Source of the DNA: a virus
IMG/VR virus record: IMGVR_UViG_3300017741_000015
Coordinates: 1 to 40,929 of that record
Length of the DNA: 40,929 bases
Direction: 5' to 3' (one strand)
Positions within the stretch are counted from its first letter, which is position 1. Each line of letters begins with the position of its first letter. Both the position numbers and the translations under genes were made by a program. Below are positions 10,001 through 17,900 of this stretch, one piece after another. The notes beneath the pieces are model-generated. The model had not been told where the DNA came from. It did not search any database and saw only the letters and a list, made by a program, of their open reading frames with translations.

Positions 10001-10073
10001 ACGTTATATTTAGTTCCTTAGCTCTAGCAATTAAAGCTTCTTCACTAACAGGTACTCCATTTATTTCGTACAT
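1047..10073 (-). CDS. Giant polyvalent internal-virion-type protein, 3008 aa, with zincin and HAD phosphatase domains
   Basis: This is the largest gene in the window. The N-terminus begins MYEINGVPVSEEALIARA. Hydrophobic Ala/Gly-rich segments lie near residues 440-480 and 625-640. HEILH (H844, E845, H848) in a GAHEILHKF context is a zincin HExxH metallopeptidase motif. Residues about 1935-2100 form a HAD phosphatase: DFDDT (D1941, D1943, T1945), VLTAR with T2020, and YFADD with D2076/D2077. A mixed alpha/beta stretch follows to about 2200. Residues about 2535-2880 carry a region I recall from large polyvalent proteins of aquatic phages (FFNTRSAILQT, SSRPDKISQQQSS, FANTPMQYARLQKRA). Its place after gp14-like genes matches T7 gp15/gp16 ejection proteins. 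Entry into the host with DNA and enzyme activity are inferences. Confidence 0.85.
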   Translation of the reverse strand: MYEINGVPVSEEALIARAKELNITLEELIKRNSEIIVKVGEAPLVAESVPDGTSVDQAPLNIPESINPALDYDPITSIQNVTPSEKEVQVRDEKIKSYDQQLKEYNKKIQDILNFPGLSGQERLDMVNKLQTPGTIDLVNEGFSDISNPFLLNESTVESENEYSNNKKLVNELQQKIKESNNKEEDYTNIFSESLNSDPLVDARRNFYIKNLEEKVELFKQQLIEKNVYDLTTRAGVDLAQKRVNDYYAGLIDESTQNDPVVMQQSDKISEMLGIINTADQKQVARSESLVYSLSDFGQAYYGKGSIMSDVIAGIENLAVSTQGLTSNSMDVIGAQVDGMRVKNTKDGLAQLEKLTAEGKGDDDEVKIKIGERGSGRIDGRPELTGTIKELREQLEIDLQQESRSLSENISQMQEFEEYRALAEQAKFSDGISFRDIMVGLGGSIPQMAAASAGAVATFASGGVLAPVAGALTLGGGAMVTAQFYGENYIEGVKEGMLADKEKYPDGITEEALGEAIASGEYDNVAQDLATAALMSRLEKLGAETTMKAFFKSMGVSYKSGVKSLFRGDIKKIIKDMGKGVVKQTPNSLIEGLTEVGQSTLQALNTGAKQGDLFKYVNGENNWEEFLAGVTIGTVLPFGGAVASQTRTELRTTAMKVAKEFNPKGNLAQTEMFYKTVLADLKKQKDAGNISEQDYHDKVETISTIRNAGLKVPGSFSKRARAESLDLMVEKSELLKEIEGLDSELTKPQQGRIKEINQRLNNIGKTEDKINKSKKVSKQLSDDVIDEFKTFENEEEMRAFLEENGLDPDLADGRGLSVNIDGKEIALVNTEKMTDGVGYFTGAHEILHKFLKNTLRTNPEAVYAMANVIKDRLKVLSQNPSLKNNALIKSLNNTLNEYKRDGRVSEAKEAEELITLFSEFVDLGLIAKDKKLGDNLRNASRRFLQNVPGLGKIEFNNANDILNFIADYNKSINKGRLTRAQRNAAEQGIEISDDLDAAGLEFDEERVVAREEASEAVSQAKDLEIEQAQQRNASAAELASLFEDDVRRYVTSGKFKIGETAVKDNPKVAGTRDFETGQSVEGAVEIDDIVSDILYSKRGVVGLVEDYYKKSKEYKDAVTLGQFIGDSRRRDFYRATEIVAPLLGVQSEEQLSEKPKQDFSKEEKQSLRQSFLELGDDLGMEEGGDFYNKVIEKTKRTLGTRLGDVSSGAFLKAIRKSAIADLETDIKKIMGTPTSAKYKNFVETYVPAILAKAQQTTLNKRLNGLTEPVIDPKTGKQARTLTEESRSEGSRVKDPYAGNPKKQLIPNLTTKDLTNFFINTARPDARRNSLAKVAAIEFTEDALRQVLDSQVEDSFGRQPGTEGYVPTTLAELRAEKFGRDNVEAEIAFIARDLGRGENYSFAKDIVLEPDDLSAFMLKANELVDIAYTTGYRDEDGNYKPEFQEAIEGVDDNVIKAIDMLLEEDPMLEQGGEFVKVNKKFLEEADEKLLKQINNKDHIITSKIKGKRTINKAAAKSMNNFAQRVVKIVDSGLIGSFNESLEFLGFSNRLLDPAKQKEDGSMGAYFMEYVKARSSKFKKENNVNTSDVIPMNKDFTKVKNILKPMLSTGSVEEKLSLLKEKEQKIKDANIANIELFKTLMLEIQEDYQNGKKITPLQLFQFFQLQTGAVKGLRALSGFDYLYLIDGNQDIESFKNKRLSKENFLKLDTEQQDASIQEFIDEFPEFKDRYDIRLKQNINAINKKTGKKKYTLEEAKVQAAFGTKPSAYVDLITKGEHLVPNSITMTELFQGMLKGTLTDASLDKILSGHTQFFGPNYVADLIDAKGIEGGPKIALTSPEGILRLTKFLKNQTGISNNIYSINGEKAYKQILQKEIFDKKVKILEKSASQAKDIDVDLLKSSGVLEVNEDMSMEEVLSKAATIDKALRIARDPNAPVKKIRVFDFDDTLATSNNIVLATSPDGEVRELNAEEFAAEGFDLKNQGYDLNFDDFNNVTDGARGPLFDIAQKIKDARGTDDVFVLTARAPQAAPAIYEFLKSQGLEIPLKNITGLGNSTGEAKANWIIGKAAEGYNDFYFADDAAANVAAVKESMNLLDVKSKTQLVKKNEIKFSKESTSLKWETDDAGNMKTTFNIGDKKYNFNLDARDSQGSFDVEFDLDGRQDITGTGDSVKVIKTVYNGLLNAIGQNENINKIEFSAKKSEPSRVKLYTTLMNNVAERLGWETDVWESNDFITPENSGYDFEITKPRKKQEGPVKKVLDVVDVKSEVQQASQAKDLNLDFNDIIEQKTGIASQKEYSKAKAEVRGSKRDKFQFFIPYSAEDFTGLIYPLLSKGKLGDSQLAWFKKNLFDPFSRGQLNLQTARLNLMEDFKKLKKDLDVPKDLNKEAVDGFTNEQAVRVYLWNKQGLEIPGLSKTDTKELNSIVENNPTLKSFADQLVMINKSPYPSPLRDWLVGNITTDLMRGLKETKRPEYLQEWQENVDIIFSEKNLNKLEAAYGPRYREAMENILKRMKSGSNRLQEGNRLSNRILNYINGSNAAIMFFNTRSAILQTISSINFLNWDFNNPLKAGAAFANQPQYWKDFMTLMNSDFLKDRRNGLKINITESEIADAANTSKNKAKGVLNYILSKGYAPTQYADSFAIATGGATFYRNRIKDLMKKGFTEADAKAKAMEEFMEKTEENQQSSRPDKISQQQSSDYGRLILMFANTPMQYARLQKRAIQDLTAGRGDSKSNVSKIIYYGVVQNIIFNALQQAVFALGFGDDEEDEKKNEKALDVANGMADSLLRGLGVAGAAVSVVKNFLLDIYERSGRKRPEYVDSIYKLLQFSPPIGSKISRLRQATWQFDSKKRRQQMMDEGFSMTNPAFLASAKVVSATTNIPLDRILLKYDNLSSIMDEDTETWQKIALASGWPKWTLETKAQKDQESLDYLIKDPKGYKAWEQKSILKQFGLKSYEIKRFKNEESRVKEILRLQNKNNKNFQPLESDKPETREEKAARKAEILRKAIEKRYK

Positions 10074-10074
10074 A

Positions 10075-11874
10075 TTATTTTAGTTCTTGCGTAGCGTTTC
10101 TTTGTTCTAATATAGCCATTAAAGCTTTATATTCTGCATCATTTAAATATGATTTTTTATAACCTTCTTTTGCTTGTACATCTGGTCTTAAATAAAACAT
10201 TAATTTTTTATCTTGCATTAAAAATTGTTTTTCAATATCTGTTAATTTATCTAATCCGTTTTTAACTTTCCATTTTTCATAAGAATCGCCATCAGGAAAA
10301 TTACCAAAACCACCTTTGCCTTCTGCCATTTCTTTTGCTTTTTGTTCTTCTAGTTTTTGCTGTTGAGCATACGCGGGATAAAGCTTATTCATAGACATAA
10401 TAGCTTGATTATTATCTTTATTATTACCTCCAATAGATTTTTGTATTTGCTGAGCTAATTTAGTAGAAGACGCAGGGTCTTTAGGGTCATAAGTTGCTAT
10501 GTTGGTAACCTTATCAACAACTTCCCCTCCTGTTCCTTCATCAAGGCTATAATCTTTATGTACTAAAGTAACTGTACCATCTTTATTAACAACTACATCA
10601 TCAACAGTTTTACCATTAACTACATTGTTTATAATTAAATTTCTATTATCAACAGGGTTTTTGAAAAAGTCATATACATTTTCTACAGTTTCCATGTAGT
10701 AAGGAGTGCCATCTTCGTTTTCCTCTTTAGGATTATAAACTTCTTTTTTAACAAACTTTAAAGTATTATCCATATTAGCATTATCATTATAAGCTTTTTC
10801 TGATAAATAAGTTCTCATTATATCGTCTTGCTCTGCTGTTACTTTTTCAATTTCTTCTGGAGACATATCACCAGCAAACTCATGCCAAGGGTCTTCATAT
10901 AAAGAAATGTCATAACCTTTTTCAGTAGCTATTCTTTGTATTTCTTCATCAGGTATTTCATCTTGCCAAACTCTTCGCATAGAGCTATCGTTAGACATTA
11001 GAGAAGTTATACCTTGGCTTTTAGATAGTTCTTCTATAGCTTCTGGTTTTTTCTCTTGCGTTATAGTTTTAAACGTATACACTTGACCTTCTTCAAGCCC
11101 AGGATATGGCAAACCTGTCATAGGATTTATATCGCCTTTTTTAACTTTAATGTAATCTACAAACTTACCATCTAAACTATCTGGCTCTATAGCTTTATTA
11201 AAAACCGCTGTAAGAGGAGAAGATAAATTCACTTTTCTTTCATACAATTTTTTCTCTGCTGCATTGTTTGCTAGTATTTCGTTACCATTTAACATTGCTG
11301 CTTCTGATATAATATTTCCTTCTTCATCTTTTTGCTCTGGACTAAAGTAATAAAGTTGACCATCTTTTTCTACTATTTGCACATCACCACCTTCATGCAT
11401 TCTTTGTAACATAACTTTATTTTGAGTTGATCCTACAGAAGAAACATTATCACTATTAGAGTCTTCATTAAACATCTTAGATTCGCTAGCTAAATAAGCT
11501 ACTTGTTGTTTAAATTGTGGTACTAGTCCATTTATTTTAGCTAAAGCTTGATTACCCTCTTGTCTACCTATTATACCATCTTGCATGGCGTTTTTAATTT
11601 TAAAATATTCGTCTACTTTACTATTCCAAAAACTAAGTATATTTTGATCCATCATAGCATTTCCACTATCACCAAACTCATTTACTTTAGAATAAAGACT
11701 TTGCATTAATACATCATCTTTTTCTTGAATTTCTTGGTTTAGCTTTTTTTGAGCAGCTACACCTTTTCTTATCTCTGCAGTAGTTGTTGCTATTTGATTT
11801 GTTAAGGCATTGCCGCCTTTAATAAAAGCATCAAACTCTCTATTTATAGTTCTTTGTGGATTTTTAAAACTCAT
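10075..11874 (-). CDS. Putative internal virion/structural protein, 599 aa
   Basis: No enzymatic motif is visible. The N-terminal 120 residues are Gln/Ala/Lys-rich and look helical or coiled-coil, then a charged mixed region full of Asp/Asn/Glu follows. Residues about 90-125 contain YFKIKNAMQDGIIGRQEGN and NGLVPQFKQQVAYLA, a segment I recall from uncharacterised marine phage virion proteins. It lies between the gp14-like ejection protein and the giant polyvalent protein, with one base before the latter, the position of T7 gp15-type internal core proteins. Role in the ejection apparatus is inferred from position and composition. The ATG at 11874 is preceded by an AT-rich leader. Confidence 0.7.
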   Translation of the reverse strand: MSFKNPQRTINREFDAFIKGGNALTNQIATTTAEIRKGVAAQKKLNQEIQEKDDVLMQSLYSKVNEFGDSGNAMMDQNILSFWNSKVDEYFKIKNAMQDGIIGRQEGNQALAKINGLVPQFKQQVAYLASESKMFNEDSNSDNVSSVGSTQNKVMLQRMHEGGDVQIVEKDGQLYYFSPEQKDEEGNIISEAAMLNGNEILANNAAEKKLYERKVNLSSPLTAVFNKAIEPDSLDGKFVDYIKVKKGDINPMTGLPYPGLEEGQVYTFKTITQEKKPEAIEELSKSQGITSLMSNDSSMRRVWQDEIPDEEIQRIATEKGYDISLYEDPWHEFAGDMSPEEIEKVTAEQDDIMRTYLSEKAYNDNANMDNTLKFVKKEVYNPKEENEDGTPYYMETVENVYDFFKNPVDNRNLIINNVVNGKTVDDVVVNKDGTVTLVHKDYSLDEGTGGEVVDKVTNIATYDPKDPASSTKLAQQIQKSIGGNNKDNNQAIMSMNKLYPAYAQQQKLEEQKAKEMAEGKGGFGNFPDGDSYEKWKVKNGLDKLTDIEKQFLMQDKKLMFYLRPDVQAKEGYKKSYLNDAEYKALMAILEQRNATQELK

Positions 11875-11939
11875 ATTTATTTTTATTTTTATTAAATCTT
11901 TTTAAAAAGCTGGTCTAGAGTCATTTGTATTATTGCCGC

Positions 11940-12638
11940 CTACGAAGGCGTTTTTGTACCAAACCCTCCCGCTATCATACCAACGCCACTAGCTATTGAA
12001 TTGCCTATACCTACTATAGCTTGCGTTCTTGCCGCTCTAGCATCTGCTTGATTTTGATTTGCGTTGTCTAAAAGTTTTGCTGTTCTATCCATTTGTGCTT
12101 CGTGGAAATTAATAGCATCTTGCTGTTCCATCATGTCTCCTTGAGCTTTCATTTCGTCTAGTCTTTGAGCTCCTTGAGCTTTTTGGGTTTGTATTTGAGC
12201 TTCACCTTCAGCAGCCATTGCTTTGTTTTGTACTTCTTGAGCTTGTATACTAGCTGCAATACCTCTTTTACTTTGTAGTGCCATTTGAGCTAAGGCGGTG
12301 GCACCACCTGCAGCTTGACCAGTTTCCATCATTACATCTAAACTATTCGCTAAGGCTTGGTCAGCTTGATCAGCTTGTATTTTAAAAGCCTCTGTAGCAA
12401 CAGTTAAATTAGCATAAGGATTATCCAAATTTTCAAAATGATTAGTCATGTTTTCATAAGGATTTTTAAATTCTGGTCTTGTTTCTACCATAGCATCTAA
12501 AGCAGCTTGCTGCTGAGCTGCAATACTTCCTTGAGCTCTACCTTCTTCTTTTGCTCTTTTAGCGGCTATTGCATTAGTAGTTGCACCTGCTGCTATTGCT
12601 ACACCTCCTGCTATTAATAAACTTGTTGCTACTGCCAT
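11940..12638 (-). CDS. T7 gp14-like internal virion (ejection) protein, 232 aa
   Basis: The N-terminus has a hydrophobic Ala/Gly segment (residues about 4-26, LLIAGGVAIAAGATTNAIAA). A long Ala/Gln-rich helical region runs through the middle, and a second Gly/Ile hydrophobic stretch lies near the C-terminus (IVGIGNSIASGVGMIAGGF). This layout is typical of the small T7 gp14-type ejection proteins, which are expelled into the cell envelope with the DNA. Neighbours agree: a GNAT-fold protein upstream (compare T7 gp13) and the 599- and 3008-aa proteins downstream. Assignment rests on composition and order, because sequence identity in this family is low. The 65 bp to the next gene is AT-rich and shows nothing else. 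Confidence 0.7.
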   Translation of the reverse strand: MAVATSLLIAGGVAIAAGATTNAIAAKRAKEEGRAQGSIAAQQQAALDAMVETRPEFKNPYENMTNHFENLDNPYANLTVATEAFKIQADQADQALANSLDVMMETGQAAGGATALAQMALQSKRGIAASIQAQEVQNKAMAAEGEAQIQTQKAQGAQRLDEMKAQGDMMEQQDAINFHEAQMDRTAKLLDNANQNQADARAARTQAIVGIGNSIASGVGMIAGGFGTKTPS

Positions 12639-12643
12639 ATTTT

Positions 12644-13045
12644 TTATTTTAAAATTTTAATTATTTCATGAGACGGCTTGCTATCTACATGCCACCCTAA
12701 TTCTTTATGTTTATCTATAAGTGCTTTTGTTCTTCCTATTGAAAATATATATTTATAACCCCAGTCTTTTATTATATACTCTATAGTGTTTATAAGACAT
12801 TTTATAGCCATATCTCTGTCATCTTCTCTATATTCAGGATTAGATATTATCCATTCTAATAAAACTGCCTTAGAGTTAGTTATATAAATAAATCCAGCAA
12901 CTATCATAGTACCTTCTTTTTCTATCACAAAACCACCTTTACCATTATCTGGTAAAAAGTCTTTTTCTATTGGTGGCCATTTCCATGCTTTCCACCATTC
13001 TACTAGAATCTCATAATCAGATTCTGTTAATTTTCTTATATTCAT
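12644..13045 (-). CDS. GNAT-fold protein, T7 gp13-like position, 133 aa
   Basis: The protein starts MNIRKLTESDYEILVEWWKAW, the beta-alpha start of many GNAT acetyltransferases. A GGFVIEKEGTMIVAGFIYI hairpin, a LLEWIISNPEYR strand/turn, a long helix and a C-terminal YIFSIGRTKALIDKHKELGW segment follow, as in the acetyl-CoA fold. The usual R/Q-x-x-G-x-G/A loop is degenerate (the local sequence is PEYREDDRD), so catalytic activity is doubtful. Podoviruses carry a GNAT-fold protein here (T7 gp13) needed for particle assembly, which fits the position just upstream of a gp14-like gene. Fold assignment is moderate; structural rather than enzymatic use is inferred. Confidence 0.65.
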   Translation of the reverse strand: MNIRKLTESDYEILVEWWKAWKWPPIEKDFLPDNGKGGFVIEKEGTMIVAGFIYITNSKAVLLEWIISNPEYREDDRDMAIKCLINTIEYIIKDWGYKYIFSIGRTKALIDKHKELGWHVDSKPSHEIIKILK

Positions 13046-13054
13046 TTAATTTAA

Positions 13055-14950
13055 TTACATTGATGCTATATTGTAATTTAATGATATAGCATATAATTCT
13101 TTCATTTGACCAGGTGCTGTTATTGTATCCGTAGTAAATGTTACGTCTAGATAAAAACCTTTAATACCTGATATATTTTCACCAAAACTAATTTCACCAG
13201 GAGAAACTGTTGAGTTATTTATTAAGTTAGCCATATACTTATTTTCTTTTCTATCAAACCCAGCATGTAAAACAGGTGCGTTAGTCGCATTTGCTGTAGT
13301 ACCTGTATTGCCAGCTGAATCATAAGCCCCTTGAACATAACTTAGTATAGTTGTGGAAGTATCTCTTGAAGTTTCCCAACTACCATCCCAAGCGCCACCA
13401 GCGACTCTACTAGCAGTGTCACCAGTTCTATCTGAAGCTAAGACTGTAGCTGTCCAACCACTCATACCTTCATAATCTATTGTCAAGAAGTTTTTTTGTA
13501 TAGACGGCTGCGAATTAGCAACGATGCTTACACTAGCTACGTTATCTACTCCATAAAATTGGCAATGAGGAGTTGCGTCAGCATAATGTGAGTAAATACC
13601 TTGTGTTATAGAAGTTCCACTAGCACTAAAAGGTTGGTTATTAATTGTAAAAAACTTATTCTTTAAACTACCTATTCTAGCAGGTTGATAAGTGTATGTG
13701 CTTGGCCAGCCTTTTACTTGTTCATCAAAACCTAAAGTTTCATAAGTTAAATCTCTTTTAGGCACAGTACCATTTGTATTGTTGTATTCATTGGCTTTAT
13801 TAGGTTGTATAGAAACTAAATACTGTTTATTATAAGCGTCCCAACCTCCATAAACTCTACTTCTATAATAAGTTTCTAATCTTACTTTAGTTACATTTTG
13901 AGTTTCTACAGAAGGTAAAGTTCTGTTAAATAATAGAAAGTTGTTAGTACTATTTTTTCTAAAACCAGTAACATAAACATTTAAATCTTCAAAAGTACCA
14001 CTGCTGCTATATTCTACAAATATTTTAGCACCTATTAAATATTGCTCTTGAGGTAAAGCTGCATTGTTAATGTAAGATATACAACTTTGATTACCCGAAG
14101 GCGGATTACTAGTTGCTGTTATACTGGTGTCTACTATAAAAGCATTAGTATAATCATCATTTAAATTAGCAAATTCATCCCTAAAAAAATCTCTCATACC
14201 ATATTCTGATATTTCAGTTACACCATCATGTGATAATCTTAATACAGCGTTTCTATTCCTATCTATGTAGTATTTTCTATAAGCAAATATTGCAAAAGAC
14301 TCTGGGTTTAACCCAATACCATACTCACCCGTGTAAGGTATTATTTCTCCTATTACAGCGTTTGATGTTGTTACAGATCCACCGCCTTCAGCATTATATA
14401 TAGCATTTTTGTTAATTAAAGCTCTACTAGATTTATTTTCTTGAAGTACTATTAAGTTGTTTTCTTCTGCGTAAATCTTTTGTATTGACCCATATTGAGG
14501 ATTTGAAGCTCTAGTAATATTAGTCCCTGTAGGAAACTCATTAGTTCTGTTAATACCAGTTCTAGAATTAAATATACCAGAATATATTAAAGCATTAAAT
14601 CTATGTTGCTGCAAAGGATCTTCTTCGTCTAAGTATGCCCTAACCCCAAGATCCATTGGAGCATTGTTAAAACCTCCTCTAATGTACATATCTTCTGTGA
14701 AAAAGTTTTCTTTAACTACAGAATACCTAGGATTAGTAGTTCCTGGAGTCATTGGAGCAGCTGGAAATCCAGTTGCAGTATAAGTCATTGGCGGAGCGTA
14801 AACATTGTTAATAGGCCAAACATTGGTAGCTGCAGAGCCTGAACTTCCAGGAACTACGACGTTATTAGTTTGTCTTTCGGGTTGAGGAGTTAAAACTCTT
14901 TTATTCCAAATGCAATTGTAATAGTCTACTTCAATTATAGGTAAGGCCAT
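13055..14950 (-). CDS. crAss-like stabilization/tail-hub protein, C-terminal-type part, 631 aa
   Basis: Residues about 155-260 contain KIYAEENNLIVLQENKSSRA, then IPYTGEYGIGLNPESFAI, then NAVLRLSHDGVTEISEYGMR. I recognise this combination from the 'stabilization' tail protein of crAss-like phages, a P22 gp10/T7 gp12-type beta-propeller tail component. The rest is Thr/Asn/Ser-rich beta-type sequence with no signal peptide. It follows the 1477-aa gene with a 29-bp gap. In several relatives these motifs sit in one long stabilization protein, so the two genes here may be two halves of that unit. The family link is from recall, not alignment. Confidence 0.75.
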   Translation of the reverse strand: MALPIIEVDYYNCIWNKRVLTPQPERQTNNVVVPGSSGSAATNVWPINNVYAPPMTYTATGFPAAPMTPGTTNPRYSVVKENFFTEDMYIRGGFNNAPMDLGVRAYLDEEDPLQQHRFNALIYSGIFNSRTGINRTNEFPTGTNITRASNPQYGSIQKIYAEENNLIVLQENKSSRALINKNAIYNAEGGGSVTTSNAVIGEIIPYTGEYGIGLNPESFAIFAYRKYYIDRNRNAVLRLSHDGVTEISEYGMRDFFRDEFANLNDDYTNAFIVDTSITATSNPPSGNQSCISYINNAALPQEQYLIGAKIFVEYSSSGTFEDLNVYVTGFRKNSTNNFLLFNRTLPSVETQNVTKVRLETYYRSRVYGGWDAYNKQYLVSIQPNKANEYNNTNGTVPKRDLTYETLGFDEQVKGWPSTYTYQPARIGSLKNKFFTINNQPFSASGTSITQGIYSHYADATPHCQFYGVDNVASVSIVANSQPSIQKNFLTIDYEGMSGWTATVLASDRTGDTASRVAGGAWDGSWETSRDTSTTILSYVQGAYDSAGNTGTTANATNAPVLHAGFDRKENKYMANLINNSTVSPGEISFGENISGIKGFYLDVTFTTDTITAPGQMKELYAISLNYNIASM

Positions 14951-14979
14951 ATTATATAATTACTTATTTATTACTTGTT

Positions 14980-17900
14980 TTACACTGAAGGATTAAACCT
15001 TACAGTAGCTGTAGATATCGTTGTTGTAATACCTTGTCCATTGCCATCTGTTGCTGTTATTCTAGTTGGTAAATTTGAATTAGTATACTGTGAATTACCT
15101 GTCGTGGCTAAAGAAACAGTACCTTGCTCTGTGCTGGCTAGATATAGTCCTGAGTTAGGAATTTGATTTGCGTTAGTAAAACTACTACTGCCAGGTAATT
15201 GAATTTCTAAATTAAACTGCAATTCGTTAGTGCTAGCACCTTGCCTGGTGTTTAATTTGTTACCTCCATTAGTAGCTGTTGTTTTAGTTGTGTTAGTGCC
15301 ATTATTATTATTCCAAGAAATAGTACCTCCACTAACATTAGTAGGAGTTGGATCTATTGTAGGCGTAGCGTTGTTTAGATAATATACAGTTCCAACATCA
15401 GTTAAAAAGTTTACATTTTTTTGTGGAGCAACATTATCTATACTTATTATTATAGGAACATAAGCTTTATTAAAAACACTTCCTACAGAGTTGTATTCAA
15501 ACTCTACATTAAAAACTATTTGGTTGGTTTTGCCATTTGGCCCACTATTAAAACCTATAAAATTGCTATTTAATTTTACTAAAAATCTATTATTAACATC
15601 TGTAGTACTAAATTTCTCAAAAGTAATTCCACTAGCTAGTATTTTACTACCATCCATATATTGTGGACTAGATATTGTTATATTTTTCATCTTAATTTCA
15701 CTAGCTGTTGTAGAGTAGTATTTTATTAAACTACCATTTTGATTAACCAATTGAAGCGTTGCTATAGTAGGATTTGAACTATAGTCTAAGCTTTCTAAAA
15801 CCAATATGCTTTCTACTTTATCATTACCAGGTGTTGTACTAGCTAAACCGTTTACAAAATAACCAGGTATAGTTAAAGAATTTCTAACTAGAGTATTAAT
15901 ATCTCTTATAGTTCCTGAAGTACTTGATTCGTAAAATATTTCTAAATCACTAATTACAGGAGTAGTTTCATAAGCAGCGGCTATAGTTTCTGCTTCAGAA
16001 GCTGGTTTAGCAGATTGAGAGTCTTGTCCAATATTAAAAATATTTTCTATCATACCTGTAGGAGGATCTGTTTTTGCTTGGTATAAACCATTGTAACTTC
16101 CTCTAGAAAATAAGTTTTCAAAATTACCTATAGACTGAACCTTAAGTGACTGCTTGTGAGGGAATATTGACATAGCGCCTGTATTTGTAACATTATAAGG
16201 ATCTACTAACGTAGTAGGGCTGAATAAAAGGTTTTGTTCTGTATTTTGAGTCCAGTCATTCCAAAAAGCATACCTAGGTATTAACCTAATGTCTGAAGTT
16301 GAGAAGTTTTGTTGTACAGGGCTTGTCTCATTTAAAGCTGGTGGAACTTTATTAGAATTATCTGTCAATAAAGTAGCAACATTTAAAATACCTTCATTGC
16401 CACCTGTGCTAAAAGTAGCAGTTACATCTGTCTCTGTAAGAGCAGCATCTGATGTTAATTCAAACTGCGTATAGTTTAATATATTATTTATATAATAAGT
16501 TTTACCTCCAGCTGTTACAACTTTCATACCTTCTAACAGAGGAAAAGTTAAATATTCTACTGAACCTACAGCAGTCATAGTAACTATTTTACTACCAGAA
16601 GTAAAAGTAGCATCTAAATCAAAAGGTTTTATAACAGGTATACCGTTTAACAAACTAGGTAAGTAAACATTATAATATTCTTGTTGCAGTTGTTTTACAA
16701 CAATTTTATAAGAATAGTAACCTAAAGGATTTGAAGAATATAAAAAATTTACAACATCGTTAGTTACAGGATATGTAGGTAAATTATTGCCGTCTTCGTC
16801 TTTTAAAAATATAAAATGAGTACTACCACCTACACAAAGCCATACATATCCAAAGTAATCAATACCACTGTTTGTCCAAGTTGCTTTCATACCTGGTGAT
16901 ATATTGTCATTATTCCCACCAGAGCTTATTTTTATATAGTCAGCATTTCCTCCAGATAGTGCCGATGTTGTAGTAAAAGGATCTTCATAAACACCTGGGT
17001 AGCCAGGTAGTGTTGGTATTTTTTGAGGTATTATATCAGAAAATAAAAGCTTTAGTGAATCACCCGGCCAATCAACTATACCTGCTCTAGTTACAGGAGA
17101 ACTAGTAATTGCAGACTGTACTGTTAATGGTTGTACAACATCATTTAAATATTCATGATATAAAGTAGATCCTGAAAACTCAATAGGATCGTTAAGTTGT
17201 ACTCCAGTATTAAAAGTAAAATTATCTTCTGTAACAGAAGAAAGTATTACGTCTGAAGATCTGCCATACCTGTCTTGAAGTATTATACCTACTTGATAAT
17301 TTCTATTTTGTTTTAAGCTGTGATTAGGATAAGATACAGTTGAATATTTATTAGGTAAATCCTCAGGTAAATATGGTGAGCTAATATCAGCTGTTGTTTC
17401 ACCTGGGGTGAATTTTCTGCTTGCTCCTACAAAATAGCTTAAAGATTCTGGCGAACTAGGTCTATCATAAAAATTACCTAATATAACTCTATTACCTGAA
17501 GATGATAATGTTTTGGCTCTAACAGGTACGTTATCATAAACTCTAGTTGTCTCTGAAGATCTTAATGTTTTTATAGGTTCTTTAGAGTTATAAACATAAT
17601 CTAATACCTTAGTTGAGTTTTCTACTAGAGTATCTACGCTTATAGTCTCTACTATTTTAATACTTTGTTGTGTAGATTCTTTGTACAAAATTTCAATTGC
17701 TTTTACTTTTAAATTGTCTTGAAGCGTGTTAAATGCGTATTCACAAGGTATAGATAATTGAACTTGACTAACTTGATTTTCCATAAAATCAACTATAGTT
17801 GTCTCTCCAGCTTTTTGTTCGTCTTTTACATACTGATTAGTATTATTACCTGTTGAATTTAGTCTACCTATTTTTTTTAAAAAGTTACCTCTTTGTTTAG

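Noticed and set aside
14975-15166. Plus-strand ORFs over the tail genes (for example here and 18665-18871)
   Set aside because: They are short, lie opposite well-supported long genes and show no leader or domain features.
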